Below are positions 26,004 through 34,289 of a stretch of 64,000 nt of DNA, one piece after another. The position numbers and the translations under genes are program-made. The DNA comes from UBA1845 sp002338715 (GTDB lineage Bacteria; Planctomycetota; Phycisphaerae; UBA1845): NCBI GenBank assembly GCA_035344155.1, contig DAORAL010000029.1, positions 1 to 64,000 of the forward strand. Direction: 5' to 3'. The number at the start of each line of letters is the position of its first letter. The first letter of the stretch is position 1. Under the pieces are notes generated by a model. The model made no database searches and was not told the DNA's origin. It saw only the letters and a list, made by a program, of their open reading frames with translations.

Positions 26004-26885
26004 ATGCCTGAACTGCCGGACATCACGATCTACGTCGAAGCCCTTCGTCGCCATGTCGTCGGGGCGGAGGTAGTGGACGTTCGACTCCGAAGCCCGTTTC
26101 TCGTGCGGACGTTTGATCCGCCGATTGACGCGGTCGCCGGCAAGAAAATCAACGACATTCAGCGCATCGGCAAGCGAATCGTGCTTTGTCTCGATGACGA
26201 TTTGTTCGTGGTGATCCACCTGATGATCGCTGGGCGGTTGCTTTGGCGCGGTGTCAAAGCGAAGGTGCCGGCGAAGATTGGGTTGCTGGCGTTGGACTTT
26301 GAGCAGGGCACGCTGATCCTCACAGAAGCCGGTTCGAAAAAGCGGGCGTCGGTTCATGTCGAGCGCGGGCGCGAAGCGCTCCAATCGCATGATCGCGGCG
26401 GCATTGATGTGATGTCGGCATCGCTTGACGAATTTGCCGGTTCGCTGCGTCGTGAGAACCGGACAATCAAGCGGGCGCTCACCGATCCGCGCTTGTTTTC
26501 CGGAATCGGGAATGCCTACAGCGATGAAATTCTTCACGCGGCCAAGTTGTCGCCGATGCTTTTGACGTCGCGACTTGAGAACGCGCAGGTTGAACGGTTG
26601 TACGATGCCGCGCGAACCGTCTTGGCGGATTGGACCGATCGCTTGCGCTTGCAATTCGGCGAGCGGTTTCCAGATACCGGGGAGATCACAGCCCATCGCG
26701 ATGACTTCGCGGTTCACAATCGATTCGGTAAACCTTGCCCCGGCTGCGGTGCGTCCGTGCAGCGCATTCGGTACAAGGATCGCGAAACGAATTATTGTCC
26801 CACGTGCCAGACGGGTGCAAAGAAGTTGTCCGATCGGTCATTGGCCCGGCTGCTCAAGGATGATTGGCAGGACAGTGATTCGTGA
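26004..26885 (+). CDS. Second Fpg/Nei-family DNA glycosylase
   Basis: The 293-aa paralog starts MPELPDITIYVEALRRHVVG, with GKRIVLCLDDDLFVVIHLMI, an H2TH region (LFSGIGNAYSDEILHAAKLS) and a zinc finger (CPGCG ... YCPTCQ). The first residues are PELPD, not PELPE, but the catalytic Glu at position 3 is kept. The substrate could differ from the neighbouring Fpg (oxidised pyrimidines, or hydantoins). The start is chosen for the required N-terminal Pro. Confidence 0.9.
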   Translation: MPELPDITIYVEALRRHVVGAEVVDVRLRSPFLVRTFDPPIDAVAGKKINDIQRIGKRIVLCLDDDLFVVIHLMIAGRLLWRGVKAKVPAKIGLLALDFEQGTLILTEAGSKKRASVHVERGREALQSHDRGGIDVMSASLDEFAGSLRRENRTIKRALTDPRLFSGIGNAYSDEILHAAKLSPMLLTSRLENAQVERLYDAARTVLADWTDRLRLQFGERFPDTGEITAHRDDFAVHNRFGKPCPGCGASVQRIRYKDRETNYCPTCQTGAKKLSDRSLARLLKDDWQDSDS

Positions 26886-26907
26886 TTGGTTGGTGTTCAG
26901 TTTCGTT

Positions 26908-26924
26908 GGTGGGCACGGCCCACC
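26908..26924. terminator. Hairpin between two convergent genes
   Basis: GGTGGGC-ACG-GCCCACC forms a 7-bp stem with a 3-nt loop, midway between the convergent stops. It could end transcription on both strands, or be a REP-like element. Confidence 0.5.
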
Positions 26925-26938
26925 CTGCCGATTGCGCT

Positions 26939-27322
26939 CTAGTTCTGGTGCAATCGCATGCGGATCATGCCGCCGATGATGCTGCAAGGTAGCAGGGCTG
27001 TCAGGAATGACAGGTGGTACCAGATGGGCATGACGTTCCAGTATTGCATTTGGACGAAGATGCCGACCGCGAGCAGGGCGATACCAAGGATCGCCACGGG
27101 GGTCATCGATTTGCCGGCTGCGATGATCATGGTGACGTATCCCGACACCAGCGACACGAGAATCGCGATTCCAAGGATGCCGACCAGGACGAACGAGTTT
27201 GAAGTTGCACCGGACGTTTCAAATGCACCGGGCATCGAAGCCTGAAGAGCGGCATTGCTGCCCAGCCAAAGCGCAGTCCAGAGGATAAAGCCGACGACGA
27301 CGGAAGAGATGTAGCGGGCCAT
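26939..27322 (-). CDS. Small four-helix integral membrane protein
   Basis: The 127-aa protein has four hydrophobic spans: VVVGFILWTALWLGS, SFVLVGILGIAILVSLVSGY, PVAILGIALLAVGIFVQ and HLSFLTALLPCSIIGGMI. AAGGAG precedes ATG 27322. It is the last gene of the ArsR-led operon. Function unknown. Confidence 0.7.
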   Translation of the reverse strand: MARYISSVVVGFILWTALWLGSNAALQASMPGAFETSGATSNSFVLVGILGIAILVSLVSGYVTMIIAAGKSMTPVAILGIALLAVGIFVQMQYWNVMPIWYHLSFLTALLPCSIIGGMIRMRLHQN

Positions 27323-27350
27323 TGCGTGTCTCCTTATGGTTTGGTGATTG

Positions 27351-27923
27351 TTAACCTTCGATTCGTTTCCAAGCAGCTTTTAAGGAATTGGTCAGTTCTG
27401 CGCCGATGTCCGATTTCTCTTTGACCACCAGCATGTGACCGATGCGGGGCATCGCGCCGAGTGATTTGGCCTTTTCAAGCTTGCCGGAAAACGGTGCATC
27501 GCCCAGATCGAAACCGACGCGGATTTCCTTGACCTTGATTGCGGCGACGGCGAATTCGCGCTTGCCTCGAAATGAGACGTAGGTCTTGGTGGGGTGGACT
27601 TCGACCTTGGGGTTCCATTTGAGGACGGCTTTCTCGACGGCTTCGTAGAGCGGGCGCATCGCGTCTTTGCCCTTGAGCTGATTGTCGAGCAGGTTGCCGC
27701 TGTCCGCATAGACGGGCTTGCCGCCGTTTAAGTGCATGCCAACCGCGACGGCTGCATAGTTGTGCTTGAGGCCGTGCTCGGTCTTGAGCCACTTGATCAT
27801 GTCGTTTCGTTTTTCGAAACCGCATTTCTTAAGGCGCGTGGACCAGGTCTTAACCGTCGCGCCGGTTTCATCTTTCATCGTGTCGATGATCTTCTGTTCA
27901 GTTTCCTGAGAGGATAGTGCCAC
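27351..27923 (-). CDS. DUF4287/DUF5655 protein
   Basis: The 190-aa product has a DUF4287-type N-terminus (TWSTRLKKCGFEKRNDMIKW, then LKTEHGLKHNYAAVAV) and a DUF5655-type second half (ALYEA-like PLYEAVEKAVLKWNPKV, TKTYVSFRGKREFAVAAIK, RVGFDLGD). GTG 27923 follows AGGAG. It is usually of unknown function; the C-terminal domain is often near DNA-handling genes, but here it belongs to an ArsR operon. Confidence 0.75.
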   Translation of the reverse strand: MALSSQETEQKIIDTMKDETGATVKTWSTRLKKCGFEKRNDMIKWLKTEHGLKHNYAAVAVGMHLNGGKPVYADSGNLLDNQLKGKDAMRPLYEAVEKAVLKWNPKVEVHPTKTYVSFRGKREFAVAAIKVKEIRVGFDLGDAPFSGKLEKAKSLGAMPRIGHMLVVKEKSDIGAELTNSLKAAWKRIEG

Positions 27924-27945
27924 CGTGTATCTCCTTTTCGCCTTG

Positions 27946-28458
27946 TTATTCTTGCCAGTTTTCGCTGCGGGTTCGCTTCGGGCTGAGGGGGGCCATCAGT
28001 TTGAAAAGCACGTACAGCATCCGCACGCCCAACGACGGCTTGCCCGTTTCGACGATCGACTTGAGCGTGTTGGTGATCATCTTCGCGCCGCTGACCATCT
28101 GCTTTGCAGACTTGGTGCCTTCGACAAGGTCTTCAATGATCAATGAGAATTCGACCTGCCCGCCGATGTCTTTGAGTTCGTAGATTACTTTGCAGGGCGG
28201 GTCGTCGTAGTTGGTGAATTGGAACGTGTGCGAATAGCGGTGGGGCGGATCGAAGTCGATGACCTCGCCGGCGACGCCCGTGTGTTTGCCATTCGCCGAC
28301 CGCATGAATATTTTCGCGCCCGGTTTCAATCCCGACGTGTGAAGCTGCATGTTGAACATGCATTTCTGCACTTCGTCCGTTTTGGTGATTTCCCGCCAGA
28401 CGGCCTCCATGGTGCCGTTGATGGTGACGGTTGAGACCGATCGGATCTTGTTGGCCAT
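27946..28458 (-). CDS. SRPBCC/AHSA1-family protein
   Basis: The 170-aa protein has the AHSA1 layout: a START/Bet v1-like core with TINGTMEAVWREITKTDEV, then the ligand/water-network region GEVIDFDPPHRYSHTFQF and a long C-terminal helix. Such proteins follow ArsR regulators in many bacteria and may act as chaperones or small-ligand binders. GGAG precedes ATG 28458; it starts 4 bp after the ArsR stop. Confidence 0.85.
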   Translation of the reverse strand: MANKIRSVSTVTINGTMEAVWREITKTDEVQKCMFNMQLHTSGLKPGAKIFMRSANGKHTGVAGEVIDFDPPHRYSHTFQFTNYDDPPCKVIYELKDIGGQVEFSLIIEDLVEGTKSAKQMVSGAKMITNTLKSIVETGKPSLGVRMLYVLFKLMAPLSPKRTRSENWQE

Positions 28459-28462
28459 TGGG

Positions 28463-28930
28463 TTACTCCGTTTTCTCTGATGGGTTGTCCTGCTTGCCGG
28501 CTTGTTTTGCCGAGTCTGTCTTTGAGCGGCTTGTAGCGCCCGCCGGTCTTGACGTTCGCCAACCACGGTTCCGTACGGATCTGATTTCGCGTTCGGCTTC
28601 GGTCGGCATGTTGGATTCAATCTTGTATTTGATCTGCGTCATCTTCTTCGCCCAGATGGCGCTGTACTCGGTGGTCCAGCGGTCGTAAATCATTTGGATC
28701 GGGACGGCATTGTGGAACAGGTGTCGCGTTCGCCCGCTCTTTCGCGACACCACCAGCTTCGCGGCTTCTAGAATTTGCAGGTGCTTCATCACGCCGATGC
28801 GACTCATCTCGAAGTACGCACACACGTCGTTGACGCTGAATCCCGGGTTGTCCTTGAGGATGTCGAGCATCCGCCGCCGCACCGGATTCGCGAGGGCCAC
28901 AAACACCGCATCCATTGAGTCCGCGTTCAT
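28463..28930 (-). CDS. ArsR-family transcriptional regulator
   Basis: The 155-aa protein has an ArsR winged helix at residues 5-90: VFVALANPVRRRMLDIL, VNDVCAYFEMSRIGVMKHL, EAAKLVVSRKSGRTRHLF. The metal-binding Cys pair of classical ArsR is not visible. It probably represses its own operon through the inverted repeat overlapping its -10. The Lys/Ser-rich C-terminus is a tail. Confidence 0.9.
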   Translation of the reverse strand: MNADSMDAVFVALANPVRRRMLDILKDNPGFSVNDVCAYFEMSRIGVMKHLQILEAAKLVVSRKSGRTRHLFHNAVPIQMIYDRWTTEYSAIWAKKMTQIKYKIESNMPTEAEREIRSVRNRGWRTSRPAGATSRSKTDSAKQAGKQDNPSEKTE

Positions 28931-28932
28931 AA

Positions 28933-28970
28933 GTAACCAAAAGGTTACCTATTAGGCGAAGTAATGTCAA
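28933..28970 (-). promoter_or_regulatory. ArsR operon promoter and operator
   Basis: TTGACA (28970-28965) and TAACCT (28947-28942) are 17 bp apart. An inverted repeat GTAACC-AAAA-GGTTAC (28933-28948) overlaps the -10 and ends 3 bp before ATG 28930. Another GGTTAC lies near 29033. An ArsR dimer here would block transcription. Confidence 0.7.
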
Positions 28971-29074
28971 TCCCAAAATCGTGCAGGAATCTTCGTCAGC
29001 CTGAATCGACTGTAACGTGTTGTCAATAATCTGGTTACGATTGAGGTGTCGAAGCGGGGGCCGCAATAAGCCAA

Positions 29075-30091
29075 CTATCTCTGCGGGTTCCAGTTGTGTT
29101 CTTCGAGCGATTGGACGATTCGTTCGGCTAGTCTGACGGCTTCGGCGCCGTCTTTGCCGGTGACGGCTGGCTCGGTTCCGGTGCGGACTGCATTGAGGAA
29201 TGATTCGATCTCAGCTTTCAGCGGTTCGACCTTATCATCCACGTCGAGCGGTTCGATGTTGACCATGCCGGCGAAGTCGAAGTTGGCCATCTGCGAGATG
29301 TCGTTGAAGTCGGTTTCGCGGGCAAGTTTCAAGAGATCGAGGTTGGCGTCTTTCGTGATGACGATACCGGTCTTCTTGCCGTAATCCATCGAGAGGTACG
29401 CGTCGGGATTGAACACGCGAATCTTGCGTTCGGTCTTGGTGGCCAAGCGCGATGCGGTGAGGTTCGCGACGCATCCATTCGAAAACAGCACGCGGGCATT
29501 GGCGACGTCTTCGTGATTTCCAAGTACGGGGAAACCAGCCGCGGTGACGCGGTACTCGCGATCCTTCACGAGGTGCAGGATGATGTCGATGTCGTGAATC
29601 ATCATGTCATGCACGACGCCGATGTCGGCGCTGCGGAACGTGAACGGGCTGATGCGGTGCGTTTCGATGAACTTCGGTGCGATCTCCAAACGCTTCAGCG
29701 CCAGCACCACCGGGTTGAAACGCTCGGAATGACCGACGGCGATGATGCTGCCGGAATCCTCCGCCCATTGAAGCAGTTTCTCAGCTGTGGTTGAGTCCTG
29801 CGCGATGGGCTTTTCGATCAACACGGAAATCTTCGATTCGATCAGCGGTTTGGCGACGATATGATGATACACGGTTGGCACCGCAACGCTGGCAACATCG
29901 ACCATACCGAGGATATCGGAAACGTCTTTGAAAGGCTTGCCGCCGTGCTGTTCGGTGATCTGCGTTGCGCGACCCAGGTCCGCATCGACCACGGCGACCA
30001 ATTCGCAATCGGGTAGTTCGCTGTAGATTCGGGCATGGTGGCGCCCCATGTGGCCGACGCCAACAACAGCCGCTCGAAGTTTGTCGCTCAT
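29075..30091 (-). CDS. Gfo/Idh/MocA-family NAD(P)-dependent sugar oxidoreductase
   Basis: The 338-aa protein has a Rossmann N-terminus (AAVVGVGHMGRHHARIYSEL), the EKPIAQ motif (about 97-102) and the catalytic-region DIDIILHLV, with a C-terminal substrate domain. It follows lpxA on the same strand. In some bacteria the enzyme beside lpxA is GnnA, which oxidises the 3-hydroxyl of UDP-GlcNAc to make amide-linked lipid A; no GnnB aminotransferase is in view, so this is only one possibility. GAGGT precedes ATG 30091. Confidence 0.85.
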   Translation of the reverse strand: MSDKLRAAVVGVGHMGRHHARIYSELPDCELVAVVDADLGRATQITEQHGGKPFKDVSDILGMVDVASVAVPTVYHHIVAKPLIESKISVLIEKPIAQDSTTAEKLLQWAEDSGSIIAVGHSERFNPVVLALKRLEIAPKFIETHRISPFTFRSADIGVVHDMMIHDIDIILHLVKDREYRVTAAGFPVLGNHEDVANARVLFSNGCVANLTASRLATKTERKIRVFNPDAYLSMDYGKKTGIVITKDANLDLLKLARETDFNDISQMANFDFAGMVNIEPLDVDDKVEPLKAEIESFLNAVRTGTEPAVTGKDGAEAVRLAERIVQSLEEHNWNPQR

Positions 30092-30157
30092 TTCAGACCT
30101 CAAATGCGCGGTGCAGCAGAAAGACAGTACGCAACCATCTGGCCTTCGTGTTATCCA

Positions 30158-31030
30158 TCAGGCCTTCGTGTTGCGCGGTGGAGGATTCAGGGATTCACTG
30201 TTGCGCAGCGATTCGAGATAGCGACCTCGACGACCGCACTCGAACGAACGCAGCAGGAAACTGCACAGATACTTGACGTTTTCGTCTTCCGTCTCGGCCA
30301 ATATGTTCTGAATCGTTTCGGAGATTGGCACGCCGCTGGATCGGGCTCGGCGGGAAAACATGCGCATGTAGGCCTGCTTGAGACGAAGGATTTCGGCTTC
30401 GGTGAATTTGTTTCGCTTCAAACCGACGCCGTTGACCGCACGCACTTCCTGACGCGTCGACCGGGTGGATGCAACGGTCAAAAACGGCGGGACGTCGGAG
30501 GTTACCTTGGTCATTCCGCCGACCATCGCGTACTTGCCGATCGACGTGAAGTGATGCACGCCGGTGTGCCCGCCGATGGTGACGCAGTCCTCGATGACAA
30601 CATGACCCGCGAGCAACACTTCGTTCGCAAGGATGCAGTTGCTTCCGATGATAACGTCGTGGCCGATGTGGATTGCACCCATGAACAAATTGCGATCGCC
30701 GATGCGCGTTACGCCGCCGCCGACTTCGGTGCCCGGGTGAGCGGTGACGTATTCGCGAAAGACATTGTGCTTGCCGATTTCGAGGGTCGTCGGACCGCCG
30801 CGGTACTTCAAATCCTGGGGGGCAGCGCCGATGATGCAGCCGGGGAAGAATTGCGTCCCATCGCCGACGGTGGTGTGCCCGGTGATGGTTACGTTGTTGT
30901 GCAAATGGCAACCATCGCCAAGCGTGACGTGCTCATCGACCACGCAAAACGGGCCAATGCGAACGTTCTTGCCCAACGTTGCGGATGGGTGAACGACGGC
31001 CATCGGATGAATGTTTGAATTCTCGTGCAT
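30158..31030 (-). CDS. lpxA: UDP-N-acetylglucosamine O-acyltransferase
   Basis: The 290-aa product has left-handed beta-helix hexapeptides (IGPFCVVDEHVTLGDG, VTITGHTTVGDGTQ), GAAPQDLKYRG, and HIGHDVIIGSNC with the catalytic His. The C-terminal helical part (RLKQAYMRMFSRRARSSGVP) fits LpxA. It attaches the first acyl chain of lipid A. AGAAGA lies before ATG 31030; an extension to 31090 is possible but less likely. It belongs to the lpx/bam operon. Confidence 0.95.
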   Translation of the reverse strand: MHENSNIHPMAVVHPSATLGKNVRIGPFCVVDEHVTLGDGCHLHNNVTITGHTTVGDGTQFFPGCIIGAAPQDLKYRGGPTTLEIGKHNVFREYVTAHPGTEVGGGVTRIGDRNLFMGAIHIGHDVIIGSNCILANEVLLAGHVVIEDCVTIGGHTGVHHFTSIGKYAMVGGMTKVTSDVPPFLTVASTRSTRQEVRAVNGVGLKRNKFTEAEILRLKQAYMRMFSRRARSSGVPISETIQNILAETEDENVKYLCSFLLRSFECGRRGRYLESLRNSESLNPPPRNTKA

Positions 31031-31141
31031 TAAAGTTTCTTCTGCGCCGTTAACGTTCAACTCGATAGCGTTTCGTCTGGTTGCTTCCATCCCATACCCA
31101 TCTATTCAACCTGGTCAGTGCGATGTCGATTGCGAACGGGC

Positions 31142-32461
31142 TCACTCCTCGTCCGCGTCGGTCAACATGAATTTGATGTCTGCTTCGGCGGCCAACTCCG
31201 TGCCGACGCGAGCGGCTGCCCTCACATGCCCGATGTTTCCGCGGGCCCGAACCGACGTGGCTTCGAGCAGCAGTTGATCGCCCGGGGTCACCGGACGACG
31301 GAATCGAACTTTGTCGAGACTGAACAAAATTGCAACTTTACCCGTGTGTTCGAGGTCCTGGGCCAAAAGGATGCCACCGAGTTGCGCCATCGCCTCAAGC
31401 ACCAAAACGCCCGGCATGATCGGATGGCCGGGGTAATGTCCCTGAAAAAATTCTTCGTTGATCGTGACATTCTTCAAACCCACCGCACGATTGGTGCCGT
31501 CGAGTTCGACCAGTCGATCGACGAGCAAGAATGGATAGCGATGCGGGAGAATGCGCCGCACCTTGTGGATATCCATCTGCGGCGTCTTGGTGGTCAACGT
31601 GCGAACTTCGGTTTCCAGTTGACGATCGCGAAGCGCCCGGACCAGGGCATGGTTAAGTGCGTGCCCGGATTTTCGTGCGTGGATGCGGCCGACGACGAAC
31701 CGACCGAGAAGCATCAGATCGCCAAGCAGGTCGAGGATCTTGTGACGCACGCATTCGTTCGGATAGCGAAGCTTGTTGTCGATCGGACCATCTTCACCGA
31801 AGACAACGATGTCCTTGTAGGTCAGGTGCGTTCCGAGTCCGGCGCTTTGAAGGGCGTCGGCTTCACTTTTTAAGACGAAGGTTCTTGCCGAGGCAATTTC
31901 TTCGATGAAGCCCTGCGGCGTCACGCGGAACGAGTGGACCTGCCGGCCTATGGGCGACTCGGGTCCGTAGTCGAGTTCGTACAGAATTTCGAGCGTGTCG
32001 GTGTTGTCGCCGATGGGTTCGAGGGCGACGAGCTCCATGTCGCCGTCGGACACGCGGATGATGCTGTCGATGACGAGCGGTTCGCGGGCTGCGTCCTGCT
32101 CGCGGATGCCGGCATCCTGCAACATTTTGACGAACGGCATGCTGCTACCGTCGCACGCGGGAAGTTCGGAATTGGTCAGTTCGATTTCGATGTTGTCGAT
32201 GCCGAGACCGGAGCACGCGCCGAGGCAGTGTTCGACCGTTTCGATCGACACCGTTCCATTCTGAAGGGCGGTTCGTCGGGCGCGCTTGGTGACCGCGTCA
32301 ACCAATGCGGGGATGCGCACGGGATGACTCTGGTCGCTTCGCACGAACCAGATTCCGGTGTTCGGCTTGGCGGGGTGCATCCGGAGCATGACCGGCTTGC
32401 CCGTGAAAAGTCCCCGTCCTTCAAGCTCGACTGTTCGGCTAATCGTCTGCTGCGCACTCAA
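31142..32461 (-). CDS. Bifunctional LpxC-FabZ (deacetylase and hydroxyacyl-ACP dehydratase)
   Basis: Residues 1-285 are LpxC: TISRTVELEGRGLFTG start, VEHCLGA with Zn His (about 78), ECVRHKILDLLGDL with His and Asp (about 240-244) and SGHALNHALV (about 266). Residues about 295-439 are FabZ: ILPHRYPFLLVDRL and GHYPGHPIMPGVLVLEAMAQ with catalytic His and Glu. One chain thus catalyses the committed lipid A step and a fatty-acid dehydration. The start is TTG 32461, lying inside the lpxD end with a 23-bp overlap; no nearer ATG keeps the LpxC N-terminus. Confidence 0.95.
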   Translation of the reverse strand: MSAQQTISRTVELEGRGLFTGKPVMLRMHPAKPNTGIWFVRSDQSHPVRIPALVDAVTKRARRTALQNGTVSIETVEHCLGACSGLGIDNIEIELTNSELPACDGSSMPFVKMLQDAGIREQDAAREPLVIDSIIRVSDGDMELVALEPIGDNTDTLEILYELDYGPESPIGRQVHSFRVTPQGFIEEIASARTFVLKSEADALQSAGLGTHLTYKDIVVFGEDGPIDNKLRYPNECVRHKILDLLGDLMLLGRFVVGRIHARKSGHALNHALVRALRDRQLETEVRTLTTKTPQMDIHKVRRILPHRYPFLLVDRLVELDGTNRAVGLKNVTINEEFFQGHYPGHPIMPGVLVLEAMAQLGGILLAQDLEHTGKVAILFSLDKVRFRRPVTPGDQLLLEATSVRARGNIGHVRAAARVGTELAAEADIKFMLTDADEE

Positions 32462-33479
32462 GCTTCTTTAACCGTTTCGATAGTTCGTTGACCCGGCTTA
32501 CGAGATCGGGAAGACGTCGTATGCTGGCATTTTCCCGCAAGAATTGGCGGTATTCGACAGCAGGGGAACCGGCTGCCTTCGTTCCGGGCTTGATGCTGCT
32601 CGGAACACAAGCACAGGCGGCTAACATCACACCGGTGCCGATTTCAATGTTGTCTTTCAACCCGGCTTGTCCGCCGACCACCACGTAGTCGCCCAACCGG
32701 GTACTGCCTGCAATCCCAACCTGGGCGCACACAATGCACCCTTTGCCAATCTGGACATTGTGGGCGATTTGTACCTGATTATCAATCTTGGTGCCATCGC
32801 CAATGATGGTGTGATCGGTCTTGGAGCGGTCGACGCAGGTCGATGCGCCGATCTCAACATCATTGCCAATGATGACGCCGCCGAGGTGGGGGATCTTGCG
32901 ATGCACGCCCGAACGGGTGATGTATCCGAAACCGTCGGCGCCGATCACGGTGTGCGAATGAATCGTGACGCGGTCGCCAAGCGTGCAACCTTCGCGAACG
33001 ACCACGTAGGTCCACAGGCGACAATCGCTGCCGATTTTCGAACCTTCACCGATAAAGACGCCATCGTGGATCACGCTGCCGTCACCGATGACCGCGTTGT
33101 CGTCGATGATGACGCGGCGACCGATCGCGACGTTTTTACCGATCTTAGCCGACTCAGCCACCATCGCGGATTCGTGAATCCCGATCGCGGGTCCAGGAAT
33201 GGATCTTGAGAATGCACTGAGTACATCGACGAGCGCCGCATCAACGTCTTCGCAGACGATGGCGTGCATTGGCGTTTCACCAAATCCGTCGTTGACGAGG
33301 ACCGCGCCCGCTCCAGATGCCGCGAGCATCGCGCGATGTTGCGGGGCTGACGCCCACGTGAGTTCATTTCTGCCGGCTGCCCTGATCGTCGCCACTCCGC
33401 TTACAACGGCATCTTCATCACCGCGTACGCTGCCGCCGACCACCGAGGCGATTCCGGCTAGTGTCATCGAGTCTGTCAT
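32439..33479 (-). CDS. lpxD: UDP-3-O-acylglucosamine N-acyltransferase
   Basis: The 346-aa protein has an N-terminal uridine-binding domain (SVVGGSVRGDEDAVVSGVAT) and a long left-handed beta-helix with VTIHSHTVIGADGFGYI, KIPHLGGVIIGNDVEIGA and IVCAQVGIAGSTRLGD. LpxD adds the amide acyl chain in lipid A synthesis. It overlaps lpxC at its 3' end and ompH at its 5' end (ATGA), typical of the lpx/bam operon. Confidence 0.95.
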   Translation of the reverse strand: MTDSMTLAGIASVVGGSVRGDEDAVVSGVATIRAAGRNELTWASAPQHRAMLAASGAGAVLVNDGFGETPMHAIVCEDVDAALVDVLSAFSRSIPGPAIGIHESAMVAESAKIGKNVAIGRRVIIDDNAVIGDGSVIHDGVFIGEGSKIGSDCRLWTYVVVREGCTLGDRVTIHSHTVIGADGFGYITRSGVHRKIPHLGGVIIGNDVEIGASTCVDRSKTDHTIIGDGTKIDNQVQIAHNVQIGKGCIVCAQVGIAGSTRLGDYVVVGGQAGLKDNIEIGTGVMLAACACVPSSIKPGTKAAGSPAVEYRQFLRENASIRRLPDLVSRVNELSKRLKKLECAADD

Positions 33480-34153
33480 GGTGTTGGACTCATCTGTCTG
33501 GGTTGTGAGCCCGGCGTCCTGTTTGGGGTCGCTGGAAGGGCATCCAACGAGCGGATGCCACCGCTAGATTTATACTCGTTATTGAGGCGATTGAGTACCT
33601 CGGTGGTGATATCAATCCGGGAATGATGGTAAATGACCTTCTGGAGCAGAATCTGCTGCCGAAGGGTCACCGAATCCGGGGCGTCGTCGGTCAGGCGATC
33701 GTAAGTCAAGACCAGGTCATAGTTTCGCTCATCCGCGACCTTTCCAACCGTTTCCTGGGTGTTGCGGTAGATCGCCAGCAGCCAAAGCTTGTGGTTGGTC
33801 TTAAGCCGCTGCTCCGAGTGGGTCGACCAAACCTGGAAATCGACCTCCGCCCGAATCAGTTCCTGCTCGCGGGAGGCATAGTCAGCCGACCCCGGGTCGA
33901 ACGCGGCTAACCCGCGACGCATCTGCTCGATGGCCGTTCGGCGCTGCTCGGCTTCGGTGGCGAGTTCCTGCCTCTTGGCGTTGAACATCGCCTCCAGATC
34001 GCGGGTCATTTCGTATGACTCGAATACACTGGCGACGTCGATGACGGCGATTTTGCTCTGGGCCAATGCGCCTTGAGCCGACCACAGCACGGCCAGCATC
34101 GTCAGCGCAAAATGGGGTGGCCTAAGGCAGCGGTTCATCCGCGTGTTGTTCAT
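33476..34153 (-). CDS. OmpH/Skp-like periplasmic chaperone
   Basis: The 225-aa product has a signal peptide ending SAQGALAQSK, then KIAVIDVASVFESYEMTR and a long helical region with FNAKRQELATEAEQRRTAIE, as in Skp/OmpH. The chaperone carries unfolded outer-membrane proteins to BamA. It lies between bamA and lpxD, the standard place for skp. It is longer than E. coli Skp and ends in a Pro/Ser-rich tail. Confidence 0.88.
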   Translation of the reverse strand: MNNTRMNRCLRPPHFALTMLAVLWSAQGALAQSKIAVIDVASVFESYEMTRDLEAMFNAKRQELATEAEQRRTAIEQMRRGLAAFDPGSADYASREQELIRAEVDFQVWSTHSEQRLKTNHKLWLLAIYRNTQETVGKVADERNYDLVLTYDRLTDDAPDSVTLRQQILLQKVIYHHSRIDITTEVLNRLNNEYKSSGGIRSLDALPATPNRTPGSQPRQMSPTP

Positions 34154-34289
34154 TGAATCACATCTCCCTTGTCAAACGCGAGCCCACCCACGCGACGGAC
34201 GCGATCGCCGGGCTGCAAGTTGGACAGTATCAAAGTTTGTCGATTCGGTCAGGTCGATGACAGACCCGTCGTGTGATCGCGATCCTCGA

